From Micromonospora antibiotica (GTDB lineage Bacteria > Actinomycetota > Actinomycetes > Mycobacteriales > Micromonosporaceae), in contig NZ_JAGFWR010000014.1 of the NCBI RefSeq assembly GCF_017599305.1, positions 62,001-126,000 on the forward strand: a DNA stretch of 64,000 bases. Direction: 5' to 3'. The notes beneath the pieces are model-generated. The model was not told where the DNA came from and searched no databases. It was given only the letters and a program-made list of their open reading frames with translations. Below are positions 55,793 to 63,553 of the stretch, piece by piece. Position 1 is the first letter of the stretch. Each line of letters begins with the position of its first letter. Made by a program: the position numbers and the translations under genes.

Positions 55793-56603
55793 CCGGTACG
55801 AGACGTCCAACGACGTCACCGTGACCCTGCCCCGGGTCGTCGAGCGGATCCCCACCGTGGTGGTGGACGACGCGCACGTGATCTACCGGGTGCACAAGGG
55901 CGCCGGTGGCGGGAGCACACCGGTGGCCGCGCTGCGCCGGCTGGTCAAGCGCTCCTCCGCGCCCAACATCCAGGAGGTGCACGCGGTCAAGGGGGTGTCC
56001 TTCACCGCGTACCGGGGTGAGGCGATCGGCCTGATCGGCAGCAACGGCTCCGGCAAGTCGACCCTGCTGCGGACCATCGCCGGGCTGCTCCCGGTCAACC
56101 GGGGCGCGGTCTACACCCAGGGCCAGCCGTCCCTGCTGGGGGTGAACGCCGCCCTGCTCAACGATCTGTCGGGTGAGCGCAACGTCACGTTGGGCTGCCT
56201 GGCGATGGGGATGCAGCCCGACGACGTGGCCCGGATGACGCCGGAGATCATCGAGTTCTCCGGGATCAACCAGCGGGGCGACTTCGCCAGCCTGCCGATG
56301 CGGACGTACTCCTCGGGCATGGCGGCCCGGCTGCGGTTCTCCATCGCCGCCGCCAAGAAGCACGACGTGCTGCTGATCGACGAGGCGCTCGCCACCGGCG
56401 ACAAGGGCTTCCGTAAGCGCAGCGAGCAGCGGGTCCGGGAACTACGCGAGGGGGCCGGCACGGTCTTCCTGGTCAGCCACCAGCTCTCCTCGGTACGGGA
56501 CACCTGTGAACGGACGATCTGGTTGGAGTCAGGGCTGATCCGGATGGACGGGCCCACCGACGAGGTGATCCGGGCGTACGAGGCATTCGCCAACGGCAAG
56601 TAG
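55785..56603 (+). CDS. tagH: ABC exporter ATPase (TagH/RfbE-type)
   Basis: A 272-residue ATPase with Walker A GSNGSGKST (residues 85-93), Q-loop region, signature YSSGMAARL, Walker B VLLIDEALATGD and the H-loop histidine in FLVSHQLSSV. NLSGERNV-like DLSGERNVTLG and the ALATGDKGF stretch mark the polysaccharide-export subfamily. It powers the TagG-like permease. The GTG at 55785 starts eight bases before the permease stop. There is no C-terminal carbohydrate-binding extension as in some O-antigen exporters. Confidence 0.93.
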   Translation: MDDRYETSNDVTVTLPRVVERIPTVVVDDAHVIYRVHKGAGGGSTPVAALRRLVKRSSAPNIQEVHAVKGVSFTAYRGEAIGLIGSNGSGKSTLLRTIAGLLPVNRGAVYTQGQPSLLGVNAALLNDLSGERNVTLGCLAMGMQPDDVARMTPEIIEFSGINQRGDFASLPMRTYSSGMAARLRFSIAAAKKHDVLLIDEALATGDKGFRKRSEQRVRELREGAGTVFLVSHQLSSVRDTCERTIWLESGLIRMDGPTDEVIRAYEAFANGK

Positions 56604-56641
56604 TATTCCGGGCGCACGTACGGCATCGATCCGATGCTCCA

Positions 56642-56676
56642 CGGACCGCGTCGTCCCGTTGGGGCGGCGCGGTCCG
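56642..56676 (+). terminator. GC-rich hairpin after the exporter ATPase gene
   Basis: CGGACCGCG pairs with CGCGGTCCG and the stem extends inward with further G-C pairs. It lies 39 bases after the tagH stop and upstream of the CDP-ribitol synthase gene. Confidence 0.65.
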
Positions 56677-56773
56677 CGCGTTAAGGTTCATCCCGTCGCC
56701 AGGCTGGCGCAATCTTCCGTTCAGGGTGACCCCCGGGACGCGTGCAGACATCCCCCGAGAGTGAGGATCGGCA

Positions 56774-58282
56774 ATGACGCAGGACCACACCACTGGCCCG
56801 GACGCCACACCGGAGACCCCGGCACCGTGGCGGCCCTCGCGGACGGTGGCGGTGGTGCTGGCCGGAGGCACCGGGACCCGGCTCGGCCTGGGCATCCCGA
56901 AGCAGTTGCTGAAGATCGCCGGCAAGCCGATCATCGAACACACCCTGGCCGTCTTCGAGTCGGCCCCGGAGATCGACGAGATCATCGTGCTGATGGCCAC
57001 CGGGCACGTCGCCGACGCCCAGCAGATCGTCGACAAGGCCGGCTTCCGCAAGGTCAGCAAGGTCATCGAGGGCGGCGAGACCCGTAACGCCACCACCCGG
57101 GCCGCCCTGGACGCGGTCGGCGACGGCGACGTCAACATCCTCTTCCACGACGCGGTCCGCCCGCTGGTCAGCGCCCGGATCGTCCGCGAGTGCGTGAACG
57201 CGCTGTGGAGCTACTCCGCCGTCGACGTGGCGATCCCCTCCGCCGACACGATCATCCAGGTCGACGAGGACGAGTGCATCACCGACATCCCGGTCCGGTC
57301 CCGGCTGCGCCGGGGGCAGACCCCGCAGGCGTTCCGCTCGGGCACCATCCGGGAGGCGTACCGGCGGGCCGAGGGCGACCCGGACTTCGCCGCCACCGAC
57401 GACTGCGGCGTGGTGCTGCGCTACCTGCCCGGCACCCCGATCAAGGTGATCGACGGCTCGGACGAGAACATCAAGGTCACCCACCCGGTCGACGTGCACC
57501 TCGCCGACAAGCTGTTCCAGCTCGCCGCCGCCCAGGCCCCCCGGCTGTCGCACCGCAGCTACACCGAGGAGCTGGCCGGCCGGACGATCGTCATCTTCGG
57601 CGGCAGCTACGGCATCGGGCACGATCTGGCCGAGCTGGCCCGGGGCTACGGCGCGCAGGTCTTCCCGTTCAGCCGGTCCAGCACCGGCACCCACGTCGAG
57701 CAGACCGGCGACGTCGAGGCCGCGCTGAAGACCGCCTTCGAGGCCACCGGCCGGATCGACCACGTGGTGGTCACCGCCGGCATCCTGGAGAAGGGTGCAC
57801 TGGCCGAGATGGACGAGGAGACCATGGACCGGGTGCTCCAGGTCAACTTCGTCGGCCCGGTGATCGCCGCCCGGCAGTCCCTGCCGTACCTCCAGCAGAC
57901 CAAGGGTCAGCTGCTGCTCTACACGTCCAGCTCCTACACCCGGGGCCGGGCCCAGTACGCGCTCTACTCCTCCACCAAGGCGGCGCTGGTCAACCTGACC
58001 CAGGCACTGTCCGACGAGTGGGCCGAGTACGGCGTCCGGGTCAACTGCATCAACCCGGAGCGCACCGCCACCCCGATGCGTACCAAGGCGTTCGGTGAGG
58101 AGCCGGAGCACACCCTGCTGGCCGCCGAAACGGTCGCCCAGTCCTCGCTCGACGTGCTGATCTCCGACCTCACCGGTCAGGTGATCGACGTCCGGCGGGC
58201 CCCCGGCGAGGCGGCCCCGGTGCCGGCGCAGCCGACCGCGGCCGAGCAGGACCGGCTGCCCAGCGGCGTCGACGCCGGCTGA
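56774..58282 (+). CDS. Bifunctional CDP-ribitol synthase: cytidylyltransferase-SDR fusion (TarI-TarJ / Bcs1-Acs1 type)
   Basis: A 502-residue fusion. Residues ~24-240 are an IspD/TarI-type cytidylyltransferase (VVLAGGTGTRLGLGIPKQLLKI, FHDAVRPLV, RRGQTPQAFR). Residues ~270-470 are an SDR with GGSYGIG (276-282) and active-site Y398-x3-K402. The same arrangement in Haemophilus Bcs1/Acs1 reduces ribulose-5-P to ribitol-5-P and makes CDP-ribitol. This would supply ribitol-phosphate for the TagF-like polymerases on either side. MEP-pathway IspD is ruled out by the fusion and context. GAGG lies seven bases before the ATG. Confidence 0.9.
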   Translation: MTQDHTTGPDATPETPAPWRPSRTVAVVLAGGTGTRLGLGIPKQLLKIAGKPIIEHTLAVFESAPEIDEIIVLMATGHVADAQQIVDKAGFRKVSKVIEGGETRNATTRAALDAVGDGDVNILFHDAVRPLVSARIVRECVNALWSYSAVDVAIPSADTIIQVDEDECITDIPVRSRLRRGQTPQAFRSGTIREAYRRAEGDPDFAATDDCGVVLRYLPGTPIKVIDGSDENIKVTHPVDVHLADKLFQLAAAQAPRLSHRSYTEELAGRTIVIFGGSYGIGHDLAELARGYGAQVFPFSRSSTGTHVEQTGDVEAALKTAFEATGRIDHVVVTAGILEKGALAEMDEETMDRVLQVNFVGPVIAARQSLPYLQQTKGQLLLYTSSSYTRGRAQYALYSSTKAALVNLTQALSDEWAEYGVRVNCINPERTATPMRTKAFGEEPEHTLLAAETVAQSSLDVLISDLTGQVIDVRRAPGEAAPVPAQPTAAEQDRLPSGVDAG

Positions 58283-58307
58283 CCCGACACCCCGGAGACG
58301 GTACGAC

Positions 58308-60002
58308 ATGCGTGGTGACCTGGTCAGGAAACTGATCGCACGGTGCCTGACCACCGGCCTGGCCGTGGTCGCCTTCCTGGTGGTGGCGTTCACCGGGGCC
58401 ACCGGTTGGGGCCTGGCCCTGGCGGTGGCCGCGCTGGCCGCCGCCGGTTACGAACGTCGGGTCCGCCCCGACGCCGACATCGTCGCCGAGACGGTGCTGC
58501 TGGCCGCCGGCATCCTGGTCGGCTACGCCCGCCGGCTCGACGACGGGTTCGACCCGGTGCTGGCGCTCACCGCGCTGCTGCTGCTGGGCCTGGTGCTGCT
58601 GGTGGGGCCGCTGCGCGATGCCGGCAACCTGGAGATCCGGGCGGCGAACCTGCCGGTGCGGGCGTGGACCCCGCTGGTCGCCGCCCGGCTCGGCGGCGTA
58701 CTGCTGGGGCTGCTCGCCGTGGTGGCGGTGGCCGCCGCGTTCGCCCTGCCCGCCGTGCTGGCGCTGGTCGTCGTGCTGGTGGTCGCGGCCGGCTGCGGTG
58801 CGGTCGGCCTGGACCTGGCCCGGCGGCGGTTCCGGCCGTCGGGTGGGGGCGGCCCGGTGACCCGGGCGCTGCGCACGCACCAGCCGGAGTTCCTGCTCTA
58901 CTTCTCCGCCCCACCCGGCTCGGAATACCAGGTCACCATGTGGCTGCCCTACCTGGAGCGGCTCGGTCGGCCGTTCCTGGTGCTGCTGCGGGAGCCGGAG
59001 TTCCTGCCCACGATCGCCGCCGCGACGAGCGCCCCGGTGGTCTACTGCCCCACCCTCAAGGCGATGGACGAGGCGCTGGTGCCCAGCCTGCGGGTGGCGT
59101 TCTATGTCAACCACGGGGCGAAGAACAGCCACTGCATCCGGTTCACCCAGCTCACCCACGTGCAGCTGCACCACGGCGACAGCGACAAGGCCCCCAGCGC
59201 CAACCCGGTCTCGGCCATCTTCGACAAGATCTTCGTGGCCGGTCCGGCGGCGATCGAGCGGTACGCGCGGGCCGGCGTGGAGATCCCCGCCGAGAAGTTC
59301 GTCGTGGTCGGCCGCCCGCAGGTCGAAGCCATCGAGGTACGCCGGGAGGCCCGCCCGCTGACCGCCCCGACCGTGCTCTACACCCCCACCTGGACCGGCC
59401 ACCACGCCGACGCCAACTACTGCTCGCTGCCGGTGGCCGAGCCGCTGCTGCGCCGGCTGCTCGACCGGGGGGCCACGGTGATCCTGCGCGCCCACCCGTA
59501 CACCGGGCAGAATCCGGCCTCGGCCCGGCAGTTGGCCCGGCTCACCGAGCTGCTCGCCGCCGACCGGACCCGTACCGGCCGGCAGCACCTGTGGGGGTCG
59601 GCGGCCAGCCGCGAGCTGAGCCTGACCGAGTGCGTCAACCGCTCCGACGCGCTGGTCTCCGACGTCTCCGGGGTCATCTCCGACTACCTCTACTCCGGCA
59701 AGCCGTACGCGGTGACCGACCTGGGCGTCGACGGCGACGAGTTCCTGGACCGGTTCCCGCTGGCCCGCTCCGGTTACGTGCTGCGCCGGGACATGGCCAA
59801 CCTCGACGAGGTGCTGACCGGGCTGCTGGACACCGACCCGTTGGCGGCGGCCCGCTGGCAGACCCGCCGCCGTTACCTGGGCGACTTCCCCGCCGACGCG
59901 TACGCCGAGGGTTTCCTGGCCGCGGCCCGCCGCGAGCTGGAACCGGGCTGGACCCCGCCGACCCCCCGTACCCCCGCCGCCCCCCTCTCCCCCCACGCCT
60001 GA
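58308..60002 (+). CDS. TagF/TarL-like polyol-phosphate transferase with N-terminal membrane domain
   Basis: A 564-residue protein built like the 49792 product: four to five N-terminal membrane helices (to ~175) and a catalytic part with FYVNHGAKNSHCIRFTQL, LHHGDSDKAPSANPVSAIFDKIFVAG, VVGRPQVEA, LYTPTWTGHHAD, ILRAHPYTGQ and ALVSDVSGVISDYLYSGKPYAVTD. It lies 25 bp after the CDP-ribitol synthase in the same operon, so ribitol-phosphate is the likely unit. The C-terminal ~20 residues are Pro-rich. Confidence 0.88.
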   Translation: MRGDLVRKLIARCLTTGLAVVAFLVVAFTGATGWGLALAVAALAAAGYERRVRPDADIVAETVLLAAGILVGYARRLDDGFDPVLALTALLLLGLVLLVGPLRDAGNLEIRAANLPVRAWTPLVAARLGGVLLGLLAVVAVAAAFALPAVLALVVVLVVAAGCGAVGLDLARRRFRPSGGGGPVTRALRTHQPEFLLYFSAPPGSEYQVTMWLPYLERLGRPFLVLLREPEFLPTIAAATSAPVVYCPTLKAMDEALVPSLRVAFYVNHGAKNSHCIRFTQLTHVQLHHGDSDKAPSANPVSAIFDKIFVAGPAAIERYARAGVEIPAEKFVVVGRPQVEAIEVRREARPLTAPTVLYTPTWTGHHADANYCSLPVAEPLLRRLLDRGATVILRAHPYTGQNPASARQLARLTELLAADRTRTGRQHLWGSAASRELSLTECVNRSDALVSDVSGVISDYLYSGKPYAVTDLGVDGDEFLDRFPLARSGYVLRRDMANLDEVLTGLLDTDPLAAARWQTRRRYLGDFPADAYAEGFLAAARRELEPGWTPPTPRTPAAPLSPHA

Positions 60003-60116
60003 CCCGCACCCGCACCCGCCCGCCTCCGCCCGCACCCGCCTCCGCCCGCACCCGCTCGCGCTCGCACCCGTCCCGGACACGCCTCCGCACCCGCCCCGCG
60101 CGCCCGCCTCCGTCGG

Positions 60117-60194
60117 CAAGATCGTGCTCGATCCAGGTTGTAGTGGCCTCCTCGTCGCAGGAGGCCACTACAACCATGTTCGAGCACGATCTTG
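60117..60194. terminator. Very long inverted repeat (15 + 17 bp arms) between convergent genes
   Basis: An outer 15-bp perfect stem (60117-60131 with 60180-60194) and an inner 17-bp perfect stem (60136-60152 with 60159-60175) are separated by a 4/4 internal loop and closed by a 6-base loop. It lies between the stops of the TagF-like gene and the C39-like protease gene and can terminate both. Its lower GC content and length suggest a mobile or REP-like element. Confidence 0.75.
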
Positions 60195-60278
60195 CTCCGG
60201 CCGGTCGGGTCGACCCCGGGACAGCGAACCGCCCCGGCCACCCGTGGTAGGGCGGCCGGGGCGGGTGGGGTGGCTCGG

Positions 60279-61142
60279 TCAGGCGGAGTAGCCCCGGGTG
60301 GCGATCCAGTTCGCCAGGGTGGTCACGCTGACCCAGTAGGCCGGCAGCGACGGGTCGGCCGAGTCGGCGATCCGCACGGTACGACCGTTGTCCCGGTAGC
60401 CCACGGCGGCGATGTAGTGGCCGCCGGGGAAGGAGTGCCAGCCGCCGTCGAGGTCGGTGGCGTCCCCGGCCACGTTCGCGACCACGGCCCGCTTGTCGGC
60501 GACCGCCGCGACCACGTCGGCCCGCAGCCGGTCGATCTGCGCGTCGCTCGGCGTGCCGGCGAACATCCTGGTCCGGTACGGGTCACCCTTGACCACGGCG
60601 TTGAGCACCCGGGTGGTGTCCTCGGCCGAGTTGGTGCCCATCTCGGTGGTGCCCAACTGGGCGGCGAGGTCGTCCTGGCCGCGCTCGATGCCGGCCGCGC
60701 TGAGCGCGTTGCGGACCGCCGCCGGGCCGCAGTAGTAGTAGGTGGTCTGGGCCTGGTAGTCGTAGCGCAGGACCTTCGACGACGGCGGCTTCGGGGCCGC
60801 CTTGCGGGTCAGGTCCGGGTCGGCGGTGGCCCTTGCCTTCGCCCGGGTGACGCGCGGCGACGGGGCGTCGCTCGCCGACGGGCTGGCCGAGGGGGTGGCC
60901 GACGGGCTGGTCGGGGCGGGGACGGCGACCCGGGCTTGGGCGCGGCTGGCGACGTCGTCGAGGCGGGGGGCGGTCTCGGCGACGGCGGTGGCGCGCTGCT
61001 GGTCGGTCGGGGCGTCGTCGACCCCGGCGGCCAGGGCGGTGCCACCGGCGGCCAGGGCGAGGACCGCCGCCGAGCCGACGACCATCCGGTACGGGCGTCG
61101 GATGCCCAGTAGGCGGAGCTGTCGTTTCATGTGGTGCTTCAC
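60279..61142 (-). CDS. Secreted C39-like cysteine protease
   Basis: A 287-residue exported protein. A basic start and hydrophobic stretch end in a likely signal-peptidase site near residue 39 (GTALAAG). A ~85-residue Pro/Ser/Ala-rich linker follows. The peptidase domain has C138 (YYYCGPAAVRNALSAAG), H242 (FPGGHYIAAVGYRDNG) and D260 (VRIADSADP), the papain-like triad order of the C39-like family. The GTG at 61142 has GGAGG eight bases upstream; ATG 61130 is too far from it. A c-di-AMP riboswitch candidate lies in its 5' leader, so it is probably a wall-remodelling or growth-linked enzyme. Confidence 0.88.
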   Translation of the reverse strand: MKHHMKRQLRLLGIRRPYRMVVGSAAVLALAAGGTALAAGVDDAPTDQQRATAVAETAPRLDDVASRAQARVAVPAPTSPSATPSASPSASDAPSPRVTRAKARATADPDLTRKAAPKPPSSKVLRYDYQAQTTYYYCGPAAVRNALSAAGIERGQDDLAAQLGTTEMGTNSAEDTTRVLNAVVKGDPYRTRMFAGTPSDAQIDRLRADVVAAVADKRAVVANVAGDATDLDGGWHSFPGGHYIAAVGYRDNGRTVRIADSADPSLPAYWVSVTTLANWIATRGYSA

Positions 61143-61242
61143 AGGGTGTTCCTCCACGGGGCGAGGCGGCGGGCACACCCCATCGGCACGCGGCGGACAC
61201 GCCGCGCGCGGATCGGGTGTTGCGCCGCTCGTTCGGCAGGGA

Positions 61243-61265
61243 CCGCCCGACGGGGGGCCGGGCGG
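61243..61265 (-). terminator. Possible leader hairpin between riboswitch and protease gene
   Basis: A 7-bp CCGCCCG/CGGGCGG stem within the untranslated leader. It could be the expression platform of the riboswitch, though the leader has several other GC-rich hairpins. Confidence 0.3.
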
Positions 61266-61415
61266 ATCGGCGGCTCGCCCGGCAGGGGCCGGGCGGCGGG
61301 GCACAGAGCCGGGTCAGCGCGTCGGGCGCGACGGTCCGGCGGTGCCCCGGCACCGAGGTGGAGGAACTACCGAGGGGGTGGGGTCATGCTGCACGAGGAG
61401 GGAACTCCTTCCTTT

Positions 61416-61544
61416 GCCGCCGACCGGGTTAGCTGACGGATTCGGGCGGGAAGATCGCCCTACCCCGGGCCGTGGCCCGGAGATTCACCCCAGGTGGTGC
61501 GTGTGGGTCCCCGGTTCGTGACTGGCACGATTGAGCGGGTCGGC
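61416..61544 (-). ncRNA. ydaO/yuaA-type c-di-AMP riboswitch candidate
   Basis: Read on the minus strand, the region shows conserved blocks of this riboswitch in order: GAACCGGGGACCCAC, then GGGGTGAATC, then GTAGGGC, and finally CCCGCCCGAATCCGTCAGCT followed by AACCCGGTCGGC. The first and last bases form a perfect 7-bp P1 helix (GCCGACC at 61544-61538 with GGTCGGC at 61425-61419). It lies 273 bases upstream of the secreted protease gene. In actinobacteria this class controls wall hydrolases and resuscitation factors, usually switching expression off with c-di-AMP. Confidence 0.85.
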
Positions 61545-61996
61545 ACGGCGTCGCCTCTTGCGATCGGAAACCGCACCGGACCGCAGCGACACTACTGGCC
61601 GGTTTCCCCCCTCGCCAAGCCCGTTGAGCTGCACAAACATGGGCTGGACGAGTCAGTTTCGGGGCACTCGGGCACTGACCCGCCACGCGTGGGACGGTCG
61701 GAGCGCCCGGGCCCGTCCAGGCGAAAACCCGGACGGCCGGGCACCGACCGCCGATGATCGTCGCAGTCGATGTGACCGACTGTGACCAGGTGTCCGGTTT
61801 CCACCCGCAGTGACGGCACCCACAACCCGCAGATAACAATTCAGTCCCGCCGACCCGCCGACCGGTCCGGCTTCGCCGACCAGCCGACCAGCCGACCAGC
61901 CGGCCCGCTGACCCGCTGGCCCGCTGGCCCGCTGACCCGCTGACCCGCCGACCGTCCGGCTTCGCCGACCAGCGACCGGCCGACCTGACGGCCGGG
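61545..61996. other. Gene-free stretch with promoter region and simple repeats
   Basis: No frame here has convincing coding character. The riboswitch promoter should lie just right of 61544. From about 61855 to 61985 there are short degenerate tandem repeats (runs of GACCAGCC and of GACCCGCTGGCCCGCT). I see nothing else. Confidence 0.6.
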
Positions 61997-62758
61997 TCAG
62001 CCGACCCGGGCCGGACGCCAGCGGGTGGCGGGGGCCGGGCGGGTGGCGGACGTCGCCGGACGGGGCAGTGGGACCCGGGTCGGCCGCCACCGTTGCGCCG
62101 CCGCGTGTGCCTCGGCAGCCAGCGACCGGGCCGCCTCGGCGGCCAGTTCGGCGTTCCGCCACGCCGCCCGTTCCCGCCCGACCGCAGCCCGGTACGCTGT
62201 ACGCCGGTCCTCGCGGACCGCGCGGGCCAGCATCACCTCGTGCTCGACCGGGTGCCGACGCGGGTCCCAACCGTCGCGGTGCGCGAAGACGTCCCGCAGC
62301 CGCTCCACCGACAACTCTCCCCGCCAGTGCGCCGCCACGGCCTCCTGGTGCAGCCACCGCTCCCGACCGGCGTACTCGGCGGGGGTGCGGGGAGTACGCG
62401 GGCTGGGCAGCGCCCGGGCACCGGTGAACCGGCGGGCCAGCGTCTCCGCTTCGTCGTACGCCTGCCAGGCCCGTTCCAGGGCGTCGTGGGCCGCCAGCCA
62501 GGCCACGCGGTGGTGGCGGGCCCTCCGGGCGGCTCCGGAGGCGGCGACGGCCACCTCCTCCGCGTAGCGACGCAGGTCGGCGACGGGGGGTGGGGCGTCG
62601 GATGCCGGCGCGGCGGCAGTGGCTGCGGCGGCCGGTTGGTCCCGCTCGGGCCGGGCCACCAGGATGGTGATCCCGGTCAGCGCCAGGACGAGCAGCGCGG
62701 ACCAGATCACGGTGGCGGTCGGGACCTCGATCAGGAACTGGGAGAGCACGGTGTTCAC
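61997..62758 (-). CDS. Protein of unknown function with one N-terminal membrane helix, 253 aa
   Basis: Residues ~8-32 form a single membrane helix (ATVIWSALLVLALTGITILVA). The rest is a long Ala/Arg/Glu-rich helical region with probable coiled coil (VAVAASGAARRARHHRVAWLAA, ALERAWQAYDEAETLARRF), ending in a basic Pro/Arg tail. It is probably anchored in the cell membrane with a cytoplasmic helical domain. The GTG at 62758 has GAGG eight bases upstream. I recognise no family. The 125-bp gap to the next gene upstream leaves its promoter open. Confidence 0.68.
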   Translation of the reverse strand: MNTVLSQFLIEVPTATVIWSALLVLALTGITILVARPERDQPAAAATAAAPASDAPPPVADLRRYAEEVAVAASGAARRARHHRVAWLAAHDALERAWQAYDEAETLARRFTGARALPSPRTPRTPAEYAGRERWLHQEAVAAHWRGELSVERLRDVFAHRDGWDPRRHPVEHEVMLARAVREDRRTAYRAAVGRERAAWRNAELAAEAARSLAAEAHAAAQRWRPTRVPLPRPATSATRPAPATRWRPARVG

Positions 62759-62883
62759 GGTCGACACCTCGCAGGCGGGATGCGGAAGAGGAGGCCGTAC
62801 CGGCGGCGGGAACATCCGGCCGGGCGGTGCGGGTGTGGTGCGTGGCGCAGGCGGTCGCGGGTGGTCGGCCCCCGCGTGGGCGG

Positions 62884-63417
62884 TCAGCCCTCCGGGGGTG
62901 CCCGGGGGGCGGTGGCGACGGGTGTTCGACCGGCCGGCAGCGCCGGGGGCGGGGCGCTCCGCGCGACGCCGGCCGGCACGACGGCGTCGACCCGGTCTGC
63001 CGTCGGCACGGCGAGCACGACGGCGGCCCGGTCCGCTGCCGGCACGGCGAGCACCACGGCGACGGCCCGATCTGCGGCGGCGGCCGGGTCGGCCTCCCGC
63101 CCACCGCTGCGGATGTCGGTCGGGGCGGCCGGGGCTCCGGCCGCGGGCAAGGACAGCGACGCGTCGACCGGCAGGGCGGCTGCCGCCGGCCCCGGGTCGA
63201 ACGACGCCGGGCGCAACGACGCCGGGCCGGGCAGTGCTGGGCCGGACAGTGCCGGGCCGGACAGTGCCGGGCCGGACAGTGCCGGGCCGGACAGTGCCGG
63301 GCCGGACAGTGCCGGGCCGGCGACGGCGAACGCGATCGCGACGGCCAGGCCGGTCAACAGCCGGGACCACCAGCGGGCGACCCACCACAGCGGACTGGTG
63401 GGTGCGGCCGGGAGCAT
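62884..63417 (-). CDS. Small secreted or membrane-anchored protein with ALSGP repeats
   Basis: A 177-residue protein: a short N-terminus with WWVARWWSRL, a hydrophobic helix (residues ~20-34, LLTGLAVAIAFAVAG), five ALSGP units and one ALPGP (36-65), then an Ala/Val/Pro-rich end with two copies of AVVLAVP-type segments. It is probably exported; no catalytic motif is visible. The ATG at 63417 has no ribosome site but a -10-like box six bases upstream. Function unknown. Confidence 0.55.
   Translation of the reverse strand: MLPAAPTSPLWWVARWWSRLLTGLAVAIAFAVAGPALSGPALSGPALSGPALSGPALSGPALPGPASLRPASFDPGPAAAALPVDASLSLPAAGAPAAPTDIRSGGREADPAAAADRAVAVVLAVPAADRAAVVLAVPTADRVDAVVPAGVARSAPPPALPAGRTPVATAPRAPPEG
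63223..63312 (-). repeat. 15-bp tandem repeat, 6 copies, encoding ALSGP
   Basis: Five nearly identical 15-base units and one variant lie in frame right after the membrane helix. The near identity at DNA level suggests recent expansion. Confidence 0.85.
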
Positions 63418-63423
63418 ATGTCC

Positions 63424-63429
63424 ACGTTA
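63424..63429 (-). promoter_or_regulatory. Candidate -10 box of a leaderless promoter for the 63417 gene
   Basis: TAACGT on the minus strand lies six bases before the ATG at 63417. Confidence 0.4.
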
Positions 63430-63553
63430 CCGCCGTGGTGACCGACCCGCAGCACCGCCGGGCGTGTCGCCGCGCCCACCACCGTGGACCTGGTCCGGGG
63501 CGGTGCTGCACCAGGTCGCCGCCCAGCTCGGCCCGGGTTCCGGTGCGGGGTGG

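Noticed and set aside
56774..58282. IspD of the MEP isoprenoid pathway
   Set aside because: The cytidylyltransferase domain is fused to a reductase and lies among teichoic-acid genes, which fits CDP-ribitol synthesis.
61429..61839. Possible genes on either strand right of the protease leader
   Set aside because: The minus frame covers the riboswitch and the plus frames (61494-61757, 61531-61785) lack ribosome sites and coding bias.
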